This document shows, one piece after another, positions 30,138 through 39,480 of a stretch of 64,000 nucleotides of DNA. The notes beneath the pieces are model-generated. The model ran no database searches. It was not told the origin of the DNA and saw only the letters and a list, made by a program, of their open reading frames with translations. How positions within the stretch are numbered: position 1 is the first letter of the stretch; each line of letters starts with the position of its first letter. Made by a program: the position numbers and the translations under genes. This DNA is from Symbiodinium natans. Taxonomy: Eukaryota > Sar > Dinophyceae > Suessiales > Symbiodiniaceae. The DNA is taken from assembly GCA_905221605.1 (NCBI GenBank), contig CAJNDS010000280.1, positions 722,357-786,356 of the forward strand. The letters are read 5' to 3'.

Positions 30138-31430
30138 ATGGCAGACCTTCACCCCGTTCTCAGCCGTGAACAGGCAATGGAGGTACTTCTTGAGTCTCTA
30201 TTCCTACCGCTGCCGGTTTACCCTACAACTCCATCTGGTGCCGCCGCAGCAAGCAATCTGGACCTGGCATCCTCACGCACCCCTGCGGGAGAAGCGATCC
30301 CACACTTGAACCGCCAGATACGGATAGCCTCGCGCACCTGCAGTTTCTTGAAGCTGCTCGCGGAGAAAGTTCACCGGCACATGGGAGACTTGCGGCTCTA
30401 CCTTCCCAAAACTGCACCTCGAAACTTGGCCGCAAAACGGAAGCATGAAGAGATGATGCTGACAGAGCCTCGCTCTCCTACTCTGACGTACCATCAGAAG
30501 CGCCAGCTCCTCTTCATCTCTCAGGCGATTCGAGACTACACCAACGATGGCCCTGGCCAGAACTCCTTCCAGCTCGAAGATGCGGAACCTACCACCCAGC
30601 GCATCTGGACGTACCTGACGCGCCACTTCGGCCAAGGTGAGGTGCACTTTATGATTGCTAACGCCCTGTCGCATCTACACCTTCTCATGCGATCGTCAAC
30701 TCCACGCCTACTCTCAGGCATTGAGCAGTCACAGCCATCGTATGCTCCAGGACAGGGCTCGGACTACTTCCCCGTCAATCTTCGTCTGCACGATGACAAG
30801 CAACTGGACCTTCAATACTTCGACCTGCAGGCGCTAAGGCGAGCCTCCACAGTATACCGGGTGCAGCAGCTGCTCAAAGTCTCTTCTTCCGCCGAAGGGG
30901 CATCGCCAGTTAAGAATGGATGGCGCTTTCAACATCAGGACCATCACCTCAATGGTTTGTCCTACGACCAACATCTCCTGGCTCTGCTGCCTCATCTTAC
31001 TCACTACCAGGACCAAATTCGCGAAGATTTGGTCACGTACAGGCAGTGGCTGCTTCGAGAAATCAATGCAGAGGAAGTTTCTTGGATTCAATCCTTGATC
31101 GCGGACACGGTTATCTCGCGAGGTGAACTACTGGAGCTCTTCGAGGATGCCCTGCTAAAGCAAGTCAACTCTGCATTTCAAGCTAATGCTGGCATTCCTA
31201 ACCCTGAGGATCATTCTCAAGACTTCCAGAACAGCATGGCCCTCCGCTTCTATCAAATCATCAATCCGCTCTATGATGACATCTACGAAGAGCACAAGCC
31301 CTATGCAATAGTGTTCAAGATGCTCACCTCCTCTCATCGTGGACGGCTTCGGTCCCTCCTTCGAGCTCGAGAAGCTGTCATTCTGGCGTCCCCACATCGG
31401 ACAACCAGCCTGGTTCCAGTATGCGAGTGA
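30138..31430 (+). CDS. Island paralog family member 4
   Basis: Intact frame of 430 residues (MADLHPVLSREQAMEVLLES), the closest relative of paralog 2. Shared stretches include RTCSFLKLLAEK, FISQAIRDYTNDGPGQNSF, LDLQYFDLQALRRASTVYR, YRQWLLREI and IINPLYDDIYEEHKPYAIVF. The protein is rich in Leu, Gln and His and looks helical; I do not recognise the family. It ends GAG TGA inside a hairpin, as do paralog 1, the phosphatase and, nearly so, the Pro-rich gene. It is the last gene of the island. Confidence 0.75.
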   Translation: MADLHPVLSREQAMEVLLESLFLPLPVYPTTPSGAAAASNLDLASSRTPAGEAIPHLNRQIRIASRTCSFLKLLAEKVHRHMGDLRLYLPKTAPRNLAAKRKHEEMMLTEPRSPTLTYHQKRQLLFISQAIRDYTNDGPGQNSFQLEDAEPTTQRIWTYLTRHFGQGEVHFMIANALSHLHLLMRSSTPRLLSGIEQSQPSYAPGQGSDYFPVNLRLHDDKQLDLQYFDLQALRRASTVYRVQQLLKVSSSAEGASPVKNGWRFQHQDHHLNGLSYDQHLLALLPHLTHYQDQIREDLVTYRQWLLREINAEEVSWIQSLIADTVISRGELLELFEDALLKQVNSAFQANAGIPNPEDHSQDFQNSMALRFYQIINPLYDDIYEEHKPYAIVFKMLTSSHRGRLRSLLRAREAVILASPHRTTSLVPVCE

Positions 31431-31444
31431 GGTCGCCTCCAGCA
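31422..31444 (+). repeat. Hairpin site, stem TGC/GCA
   Basis: 17-nt interior GAGTGAGGTCGCCTCCA, containing the stop codon of paralog 4. This is the last clear site in the window. Confidence 0.75.
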
Positions 31445-31786
31445 AACTGAACCATCAAATCCCTAAGTTCCTCTAGTCCGAATTCTGGACTTAACCACAC
31501 CTCCAGACCACTGCTCGCACTGCAGAAGAAAAGCCTCCATGCCTTATAATGCACAAGCGCCAGCCTGCTAAGCTGATGCCCCCCAGACTCGGCCTGCCCG
31601 CCAGCTTGCCTGCTGAGGTTGAGGACCAATCTCGCAGAGAAGTGTACAGAAGCGCAACCCGCCTGGCTACAATGGCCAGGACATCGAAACAGACCAGGTC
31701 CCGAACGAGTAGGTCACTTAATTTTCACCCTCGATGCCCGCCAAGGTGCGGGACATAACCCGCACATGCGTTCGAAATGAAAATGA
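31445..31786 (+). other. 3' end of the island
   Basis: No gene-like frame. A possible decayed hairpin core (CGAGTAGGTCACTT) lies near 31705. The segment ends with A-rich GAAATGAAAATGAAATG before the TTG repeat, which could be a LINE-type 3' end. Confidence 0.45.
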
Positions 31787-31788
31787 AA

Positions 31789-31878
<90 letters not shown>

Positions 31879-31964
31879 GTGTGTGTGTTTGTTTGTTTGT
31901 TTGTTTGTTTGTTTGTTTGTTTGTTTGTTTGTTTGTGTGTGTGTGGGTGTGGGTGTGGGTGTGC
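31787..31964. repeat. (TTG)n then (TTTG)n and TG-rich microsatellite
   Basis: About 90 bp of TTG, then TTTG units and GTGTGG-type sequence to about 32060. It mirrors the TTG tract on the left side of the island. Confidence 0.95.
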
Positions 31965-32064
31965 GCGTTTGTTTTTTCGGGTGGGGGGTTCCGAGGGCTG
32001 GGGGGTGCGCCTGTGCGTGTGTTCGCATGCGTGTGTTTGCGTGCATGTATTTGCGTGCGCGTCT

Positions 32065-34736
32065 GTGCATATCTGGTTGTTTTGTTCGGGCTCTTGTTTT
32101 TGCAGCGTTGACGGTACGCCCCAAACCCTCCCCTCTAAGCTGAGGTGCCACTTGGCCGGTGTGCTGCTGGGATGCTTGGCACGGGACCCAGACCGCCGAA
32201 CACACTCAATCAAACGCGCACGAAGCGCGTGACGCCCTAGACTCTGCAAGTACACCCGAAAGGCTCGAATCCTTCACCCTATGCAGTGATCCCGAGCCCT
32301 CCACTCGAAACTTTAAGCCCTACTGTAAAACCTACAATCGAACCCCCCAGCGCAGCCTGATCCAGGCAACCCGAGGGCCTGTATGTGGAGTCCCCCCCCC
32401 CCACCCCTCCGGAACCCCCAGCAACCTGAACCCATGCATCCACACAGCCCAGCAAGCCTCAGCCAACGCCCCAAGACCCCTTCACTACAGAACAACGTTA
32501 AGCTCAAACCCTCAATTCCAAAGTCTGAGTCGTAAACCCGAAGCCCTAAACCCTAAAGGTTAGGGCATGCGCAAGTCGCCTCATTGCGTGCTTGGGGGCT
32601 TAGAGGGTGTAAGGCTTTAGGGCCTCCCCTGAAATCCTAACCCTGAACCCTAAACCTTAAACCCTAAACCAAAACCCCAAGTGATGCCGGAACCGTGACA
32701 CCCCCGTTCCGGAAAGCTACCTCTTCACCTGAGGACACAGAAGGGTTTTAGGGTTTAGGGTTTACCCTGCAGGGCTTTAGGGTTTTAGGGTTTTTATGGT
32801 GTTAGAGCTAAGGTTTAGGAGACGCCCTAAAGGTTTTGGGTTCCGGCTAAGCTCTAAACAACTGAGAAGCATTGGCACCACACGGGCTTCACTCGCAAAG
32901 ACCCACCATTGAGCAGAGAAGCTTGGTGCATTCTGGTATTCTGGGTTTAGGGTTCAGGGCTTAGGGGTTAGGGTTTAGGTAGATAGGTTCCCTCATGGCT
33001 TGGTTATGAAGCGCTGGTGATGAAAGCATCGTGTTGGGACAGGTGAAAGCTAAACCTTCCAACCCTGGGGTTCAGGGCTGTAGCGTTTAGAGCTTGTGTT
33101 CAGGGTTTGGAGTGTAAATCCCTTCCCCTGATTTGTTAAAGCCCCTCCCGCAACCATTGGAGTTCTGGTCCCTTGCGCCCCCTCCCCCCCCGGAACGAGA
33201 AGGTTTCGGGGCTTAAGCTTCGGGATTCAAAGGGGGCTTTCTGGGTTTAGGTGCACAAGCCCTAGAGCCTAAATAAAATGCAAACCCAAAAGCCGAGGCC
33301 TTTGCAGCCTTCCCTAAACCCTAAACCCTAAACCCCAAACCCTAAACCCTAAACCCTAAACCCTAAACCCTAAACCCTAAAACCCTAAACCCTAAACCCT
33401 AAAAAAAGCAAAAAGAGAGAGACACTGCAGGTGGTGCTGGTAACGTCTGCGCCACGGACTGCAGAAAATGCAGCGTGGAGCCTTGCATTGCAACTTGGGT
33501 TTAGGATTTTGGGGGTTTAGGGTTTAGGGTGTAGGGTTTAGGCTTTAGGGTTTAGGGTTTAGGGTAGAGTTTAGGGTTTAGGGTTTAGCTGCCCCGCAGC
33601 CGCCGAAGATCATCCCCAAAACCGACCCAACATGGAATGTTTAGGGTTTAGGGTTTAGGTTTTAGGGTTTAGGGTTTAGGGTTTAGGGTTTAGGGTTTAG
33701 GGGCCATGATGACTCAACTTTTGAAAGGCCCGCAAAAGAAGGTAATTGTAGGCATTTTTTGAAACATCTCTTTCCTTCAAAGGACGGGGTATCACTTTGT
33801 GTGTGTGTGTCCACAAGCCCTGAAGCCTTGTCATCAACTTCATTTGCGTAGTTCTGAATTCGGACGGGTTTCTTTCGTGGTTTGTATTTTGGGGTGCCTA
33901 CAGTGTGCCTACTGTGTATAGGACCTCAAAAGGGACCCTAGTTCAGAGTACCCATTTGGCTTTGATGCTGGCTGTGTGGCGCGATCCTGCGGCAGTCATT
34001 GAGGAAGGATTTTGTGAGGCAGAGGTTGGGGGCACAAAGCACGGGAGGATACGGTACGTGGGTTGTTCTAGCATAGGTTCTCTTTGCGGGGGGATCTCCT
34101 CATGATGAAAAGATCTTGTCCCCCCCCCCCCCCCCGAATGAATCTCTTTCAGTGAGCACGGTGACGTCCAGCGCCACGGCAGCACATAATGTGCTGCGCC
34201 ACGGCAGCACATCACAAGTTGTGACTGCGTCTCTTCAGCCCGAAACCCTCACTCGGTAGCCCAGCGGTACCCTTTTGCCTGTTTTTGGTTCTAGGTTTCC
34301 CGAAACCCTAAACCCTATAAACCCTCAATCCTAAGCCCCAAGACGCGGGAACTCTTAGCTATAATCTGGTTACAGTACGAACGAGACCCTCAGTGAAGGT
34401 CTGAGGTTGAAGGGGGGGTACAAGGGGGTAAGAGGGGTTAAAAGGGGGTAAAGGGGTCATGGGGGGGGGTTGGTAATAAGGGGTTTAGGGTTTAGGGCCT
34501 TTAGGGTTTAGGGCTTAGGGCTTAAGGTCATAGTGGGGGTAGTTTTGGGTCTCGGCATGAAGCCCTGCTCATCCGCGAGCTTTCGGCTGCTCAGGGCCCG
34601 GCTCTTGCTACGTTTGCAAGTTGGGGGTTTACGAACATACCGGACTCCGAATTAAGGCCCTATTTTATAGACCCCGAATAGGATTCCCCTATAACAAGGA
34701 CCCCAATAAGGTACCCCGAACTTCGCAAACCTTCAG
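32065..34736. other. Telomere-heptamer-rich non-coding DNA
   Basis: Interspersed TTTAGGG and CCCTAAA runs, the longest at about 33305-33405, 33510-33590 and 33630-33705. A small direct repeat (GCGCCACGGCAGCACAT, twice) lies at 34170-34212, with a C-run at about 34119-34135 and G-rich GGGGTTAAAAGGGGG sequence near 34415-34470. No frame looks like a gene. Confidence 0.6.
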
Positions 34737-34988
34737 ATGGCGGGGGGCGGCGTCTCAGTTGCTGGAACTGTGGCTTGCGCCGCGTCTGCTGCTCTTGCTG
34801 GGGCCCTGGTCGGCGGCCATCCGGAAGGCGGCGCGCTGCTGGCTGTCGTGCTCTGGAACATGTCTCACTTGAGAGAACTCCCCGACCGCGCCAGCGTCAT
34901 CGTCATCGCATCGACCCTCGGGGCTCTCATCGGCCTCTGCTTCTGCAATCTTGCGGACTTGAAGGTCCCAGTCCAAGCTGACTACTAA
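34737..34988 (+). CDS. Possible small two-span membrane protein
   Basis: 83 residues, MAGGGVSVAGTVACAASAAL to PVQADY. Two hydrophobic stretches, about residues 6-26 and 53-73, would span a membrane, with a short charged loop between (HLRELPDR). The ATG directly follows CCTTCAG, which looks like a splice acceptor, so this could be the last exon of a longer gene. The third codon positions are GC-rich, unlike the surrounding DNA. There is no recognised family, and a chance frame cannot be excluded. Confidence 0.35.
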   Translation: MAGGGVSVAGTVACAASAALAGALVGGHPEGGALLAVVLWNMSHLRELPDRASVIVIASTLGALIGLCFCNLADLKVPVQADY

Positions 34989-36128
34989 CCAGTTGGAGTG
35001 GCCTTCGCGCCACATGGACGTCCTGGCTGGAACAGCGCATGGTGGGCGTTCCCAGGCGAGCCAACCCAGATGTCCCTGAGTGAAAGAGTATCCCTTGAGG
35101 CACATTTATATGAAGGATCCCTGTCTCTACATAGCATACATACATACATACATACATACATCTATACGTATGTGTGTATGTGTGTGTGTGTGTATGTATG
35201 TATGTCTGTATGTATGTATGTATACGGCCAAGCTGAGAGTGTGGAGGACGCGAGGCAGGAGCAAAAGCAGGCTTTCGGGGTTTAGGGTTTGGAGTTTAGG
35301 GTTTAGGGTTTAGGGTTTAAGGTTTAGGGTTTAGGGTTTAGGGACCCGGATAGTCTATAATACGCCCCAAGCCACGGAGTTCTTCATGGGTGCGTGTTGT
35401 TTTTTTTTGTCTGCCTTGGCGGGTTTAGGGTTCAGGATTCAGGGTTTAGGGTTTGGGGTTTAGGGTTTAGGGTTCAGTGTTGGAGCTCAGGCTCAGAGGC
35501 GAGGGAGTCAGGTTTCAGGGAACCTTGTGCCAGGGTCAAGAACACTAGACACGAAGCACTGACAGTTGGGATGACATCTAAGAGGGCCTTATTCAGGAGC
35601 AGGCTTTCAGAGGGTTTGAGAAGAGGGCCAGCCTAGAAAACGCCTAGGACCCCCTGCCCTAAGCACTGAACCTCGAAAGCAAGGAACATCAACTTCGAGA
35701 CGAGGTGCGGCGTGCTGTTCAGATGGCGGCTTAGGGGATCGGGCTTGCGGTTATGCACCTAAATGCATCATACTAAATGAGTCTACTACCACAAACGTGG
35801 CCATTTGTTGTTCTGAAGGTACCCGAAGCCCTAAACCCGAAACCCGGAGCTGAAAGCACCCCCAAGCCCAAAGCCCAAACCCCAAGCACCCCAAAACCCT
35901 ACACCCTAACCCTAAACCCCAAACCCCAAACCCCAAACCCTAAACCCTAAACCCGCAAGCTTCAACCCCACGCCCTCAAGCCTAATCACCTCTAGGCCAT
36001 GTCCTGGGCTCTACAGGATTCCTCAGCCTTCAAGAAATACACAAGACTGGGATGACCAGCACTGCCCTGATTTCGGTCGCCCTGATACATATATATATAT
36101 ATGTATATGTATATACATTTTTGGTCAG
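34989..36128. other. Non-coding DNA with heptamer arrays and microsatellites
   Basis: (CATA)n/(TATG)n at 35127-35222, TTTAGGG runs at 35278-35342 and 35420-35475, and CCCTAAA/CCCCAAA runs at 35888-35955. A TA-rich stretch at 36088-36116 precedes the next element. No gene was seen. Confidence 0.6.
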
Positions 36129-36400
36129 CCCCCCCCCCCATGATCCACACCTATGGTTTTCCTGTCTTCGTCTTTGTCTGATTTTCTGTTTTTTCACCGG
36201 AAAAATGCAGTAAAAACTGCACTGGAATACAAAAAGCTCTATTATATTATCCTCTATAAAAACACTAGTGTTTTTATGTGCATTATGCTTCTGAAACTTG
36301 TGTTATGCGGCTCTATAAAATTTTAGAAGGGTAGCCATTTAGAAGCTTAAGGCTTTTCAGGGTTGGTTTTAGGTTTTAGGGGTTTGTAAAAATTTAGATG

Positions 36401-37884
36401 ATCTGTGGAAGGCACCGGGGCTTCCCCAGACCATTTGCAATTTTAGAGATCCTTAAAAGGGGCAGCCCTTTTCAAATTTGAAGGGCTTTAAGGTATTTAA
36501 AGCCTTTCAAAATTTTCAAGATTTAAAGGATCTTAACAGGCTTTAAAGCCCTTAACAACCTCGAAACGTTTATCCCTTAAAAGCCTAAAATTCTTTAAAA
36601 TTTAAAACGGGCAGCCGTTTAAAATTAAGGAAGTTACGGATTTTAGAATTGAACATCCTAAAATCTTTAAACTTTAAAAGGACAGCCATTTACAACTGTA
36701 AGAATTTCAGGGTTTTACGGATTTTAAAAATTTTATATTGTCTGGGGAAGGCACCGGGGCTTCTCCAGACCATTGGCAACTTCAACAATCTCTAAAATCC
36801 GCAAAGTGCAGCCACTTAAATACGTAAGCAATTTAAGGTCTTTAAAAGGCTTAAACGGCTTAAAACCTTCATAATCCTGAGAATGCTTAAACAGAAGCTT
36901 AACGATTTTATAAGATTTTAAGGATTTTTAATGTTTAGGTGGGTCTGGGGAAGCCCCAGTGCCTCCTTCCCCAGATCATGTAAACTTGCAAAAACCCTCA
37001 AACCCCTTAACCCTGAAATCCAACCCCGAAACCCTTAGCTCTAAACCCTAAACACTCAGCACCAGACCCTAAACACTAACCCAAAAACTTAACACTAAGC
37101 CCTTAGCACAAACCCCAAGCACTTAACATGAAACCCTAAACACTTAAGCACTAGACTCACTAGACCCTAAACACGAAACCCTAAGCACTCAAACACTACA
37201 CCCTAAAAACAAAACCCTGAACATTACACACTAAACCCTACACACTAAACCCTGAACACTAGTAAACATCCTTAACACCCTAAATCCAAAAAACCAAACT
37301 GAAACCCTTCACACTAAACCCTAAACACTCAGCACTAGACCCTAAACACTGCCCCTAAAATCTTAACACTAGGCCCACAAACCCCAAACACTTGACACGA
37401 AACCCTAAACACTTAAGCACTACTAAACCCTAAACACTCAGCACCAGACCCTAAACACTAACCGTAAAAACTTAACACTAAGCCCTTAGCACAAACCCCA
37501 AACACTTAACAGGAAACCCTAAACACCTAAGCACCCCTAAAAACTAAACCCTAAACATTACACACTAAACCCTACACACTAAACCCTTAACCCAAAAAGA
37601 ACCGAAACCCTTAGGACTGAACCCTAAACACCAGCGTAAACACTAACCCTAAAAGCTTAACACTACGCCCTTAGCACGAACCCCAAACACTGAACACGAA
37701 ACCCTAAACACTTAAGCACTAAACCCTTACTAAACACTAAACCCTAAACACTTAAACACTACACCCTACAAACTAAACCCTAACCATTACACACTAAACC
37801 CTACACACTAAACCCTAAAGCCTAAACAGAATGATTTTTTAAGTTGTCAATGGTCTGGGGCAGCCCCGGTGCCTTCCCCAGATC
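36401..37884. repeat. Four dispersed copies of a short GGGGAAG/CTTCCCC hairpin
   Basis: Copies lie at 36401-36431, 36740-36770, 36942-36976 and 37851-37884. Each pairs TCTGGGGAAG-like and CTTCCCCAGA-like arms around GCACCGGGG or its complement. They occur in both orientations. Confidence 0.65.
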
Positions 37885-38340
37885 ATTTAAATTTGTAAAA
37901 ATCCTTAAAACCCTTAACCTAAAACCCAAACCCGAAACCCTCAACACTAGACCCTAAACACTAACCCTAAAAACTTAACACTAAGCCCTTAGCACAAACC
38001 CCAAACACTTAGCACGAAACCCTAAACATTGAAGCACTTAACCCAAAAACTAAACCTTAAACATTTCAAACTAAACCCTAAACATTAGACACTAAACCCT
38101 AAACCCTAAACAGCAAACCCCAAGGCCAGAACCTCGAGCCCTACTAAATCTAAACCTGAAACCAAAAGCCCGTCGGGGTTTCAGATGCTTACTGTTTGGA
38201 TTTCAGAGTTTAGGGTTTTATTTGGGTTTTAGCCGAGCCGCTTGACCCTCAACCCTAAAACCTAAACTTAACACTCAACCCTAAACACAAAACACTAAAC
38301 CCTGAAACCTACACACTAAACCCTAAACACTAGATTTCTA
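36990..38340. repeat. Degenerate CCCTAAACACT / CTTAACAC repeats
   Basis: Dozens of copies of CCCTAAACACT mixed with CTTAACACTA and CCTTAGCAC phrases. They look like a diverged telomere-heptamer array with a new, longer period. Confidence 0.7.
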
Positions 38341-38990
38341 GAAAAAATCTGGAGTACCCGGGCCCCGGACTCCAGACTCCAGATTTCCAGAAAAAATCTG
38401 GAGTACCGGGACCCCAGACTCCAGACTCCAGATTTCCAGAAAAAATCTGGAAGTCCGGACTCCAGATTTCCAGAAAAAATCTGGAGTACCCGGGCCCCGG
38501 ACTCCAGACTCCAGATTTCCAGAAAAAATCTGGAGTGCCCGGGCCCCGGACTCCAGATTTCCAGAAAAAATCTGGAGTACCCGGGCCCCGGACTCCAGAC
38601 TCCAGATTTCCAGAAAAAATCTGGAGTACCCGGGCCCCGGACTCCAGACTCCAGATTTCCAGAAAAAATCTGGAGTACCCGGGCCCCGGACTCCAGACTC
38701 CAGATTTCCAGAAAAAATCTGGAGTACCGGGACCCCAGACTCCAGACTCCAGATTTCCAGAAAAAATCTGGAGTACTCGCGGCCCCAGACTCCAGATTAC
38801 AGACTCCAGAATCTGGAGTCCAGAGTCCCGGTACTCCAGATTTTTTTTGGAAATCTGGAGTCTGGAGTCTGGAGGTGCGGAAATCTGGAGTCTGGAGTCT
38901 GGGGGTACTCCAGATTTTTTCTAGAAATCTGGAGTCTGGAGTCCGGGGCTGGGTACTCCAGATTTTTTCTGGAAATCTGGAGTCTGGAGT
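38330..38990. repeat. Palindromic tandem array with an orientation switch
   Basis: Units of about 50-60 bp, each with CCAGATTTCCAG next to AAAAAATCTGG, which can fold back on itself, separated by GGAGTACCCGGGCCCCGG. Copies left of about 38810 run one way and those to the right run in reverse complement. Long open frames here are repeat artefacts. Confidence 0.85.
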
Positions 38991-39051
38991 CCCCCCCCCT
39001 CCCAAAACCCCCTTCCCGAGGCCAAATGTGTGGATCATGGGGGGGGGGGGG

Positions 39052-39419
39052 CGAGCTATACATTTTTTCTATATAACATACTATATACATATATATATAT
39101 ATACTATATATATACTCTATATATATCTATATACACTATATATACATGTATTATTTGTTTTCTTTCTTTGTTTTTCCACCTAACCCTTGAACTCTAAACC
39201 CCAAACCCCAAACCCCAAGCATCACTTCGAAGGTGCCCCCCCCCCCCCCCCCTCGCTCCTCATTATTTCTACTACGTTGGCTTTGAGATTCTTGGGGCTT
39301 CCCTCAACCCAAGACGCTAGGAATCCCTAGGATTTTGTTTAGGGTGATCGTAGCCCTACCCCCTGTACCCTAGACCCTAAACGCTAAACCCCGAACTCTA
39401 AACCCTAAACCCTTGCGAG
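39052..39419. other. TA-rich and heptamer sequence upstream of the first GH13 exon
   Basis: A TATATA-rich stretch at 39060-39150, a C-run at 39236-39251, and CCCTAAA-like repeats just before the splice acceptor at 39418. No gene was seen; it is probably intron. Confidence 0.5.
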
Positions 39420-39480
39420 GCACCAGCCGGAGCAGTACTTCGGACGCTGGGAGAATCACACGTATTTCCCTTCGCCCCAG
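39420..39480 (+). CDS. GH13 gene exon 1 (first recognised)
   Basis: Codes for HQPEQYFGRWENHTYFPSPQ. The acceptor is GCGAG and the donor is CAG followed by GC. The N-terminal phrase of the glucan-synthase-like domain. Confidence 0.7.

Larger units (their letters stand above)
6193..31786 (+). mobile_element. Multi-gene LINE-linked island bounded by (TTG)n on both sides
   Basis: The left boundary is TTG repeat followed by AAGCACTACCAGC, the same junction as in LINE copy 1. The right boundary is GAAATGAAAATGAAATG followed by TTG repeat. All recognised genes inside are on the plus strand. Hairpin sites with the GTGAGGTCNCCTCC core occur throughout and none was seen between 31787 and 64000. The nested copia element at 20145-27117 has none. 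I infer one large compound element of about 18.6 kb before the copia insertion. An alternative is a LINE that landed beside an unrelated hairpin-punctuated gene cluster, but the LINE reading frames carry the same hairpins. Whether the island moves as one unit cannot be shown from one copy. Confidence 0.55.
36129..39051. mobile_element. Gene-less DNA element with C-rich terminal inverted repeats
   Basis: The left end is a C-run followed by ATGATCCACAC (36129-36150). The right end is GTGTGGATCAT followed by a G-run (39028-39051), its reverse complement. Both outer flanks are TA-rich with TATACATTTTT-like sequence. Inside are AT-rich DNA with four short hairpins, degenerate CCCTAAACACT repeats and, next to the right end, a palindromic tandem array. 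The architecture matches the transposase-bearing element at 51215-56835. I infer a non-autonomous relative. Confidence 0.6.

Noticed and set aside
31714-32255. Poly-Gln/Thr/Leu frames over TTG/TTTG repeat
   Set aside because: Microsatellite artefact.
36129-39051. CRISPR-like interpretation of the tandem arrays
   Set aside because: Spacers are not unique, the units are palindromic and the context is eukaryotic; no cas genes.
38316-39090. 240-residue frame over the tandem array
   Set aside because: Each residue block repeats with the DNA unit; frames are open on both strands.
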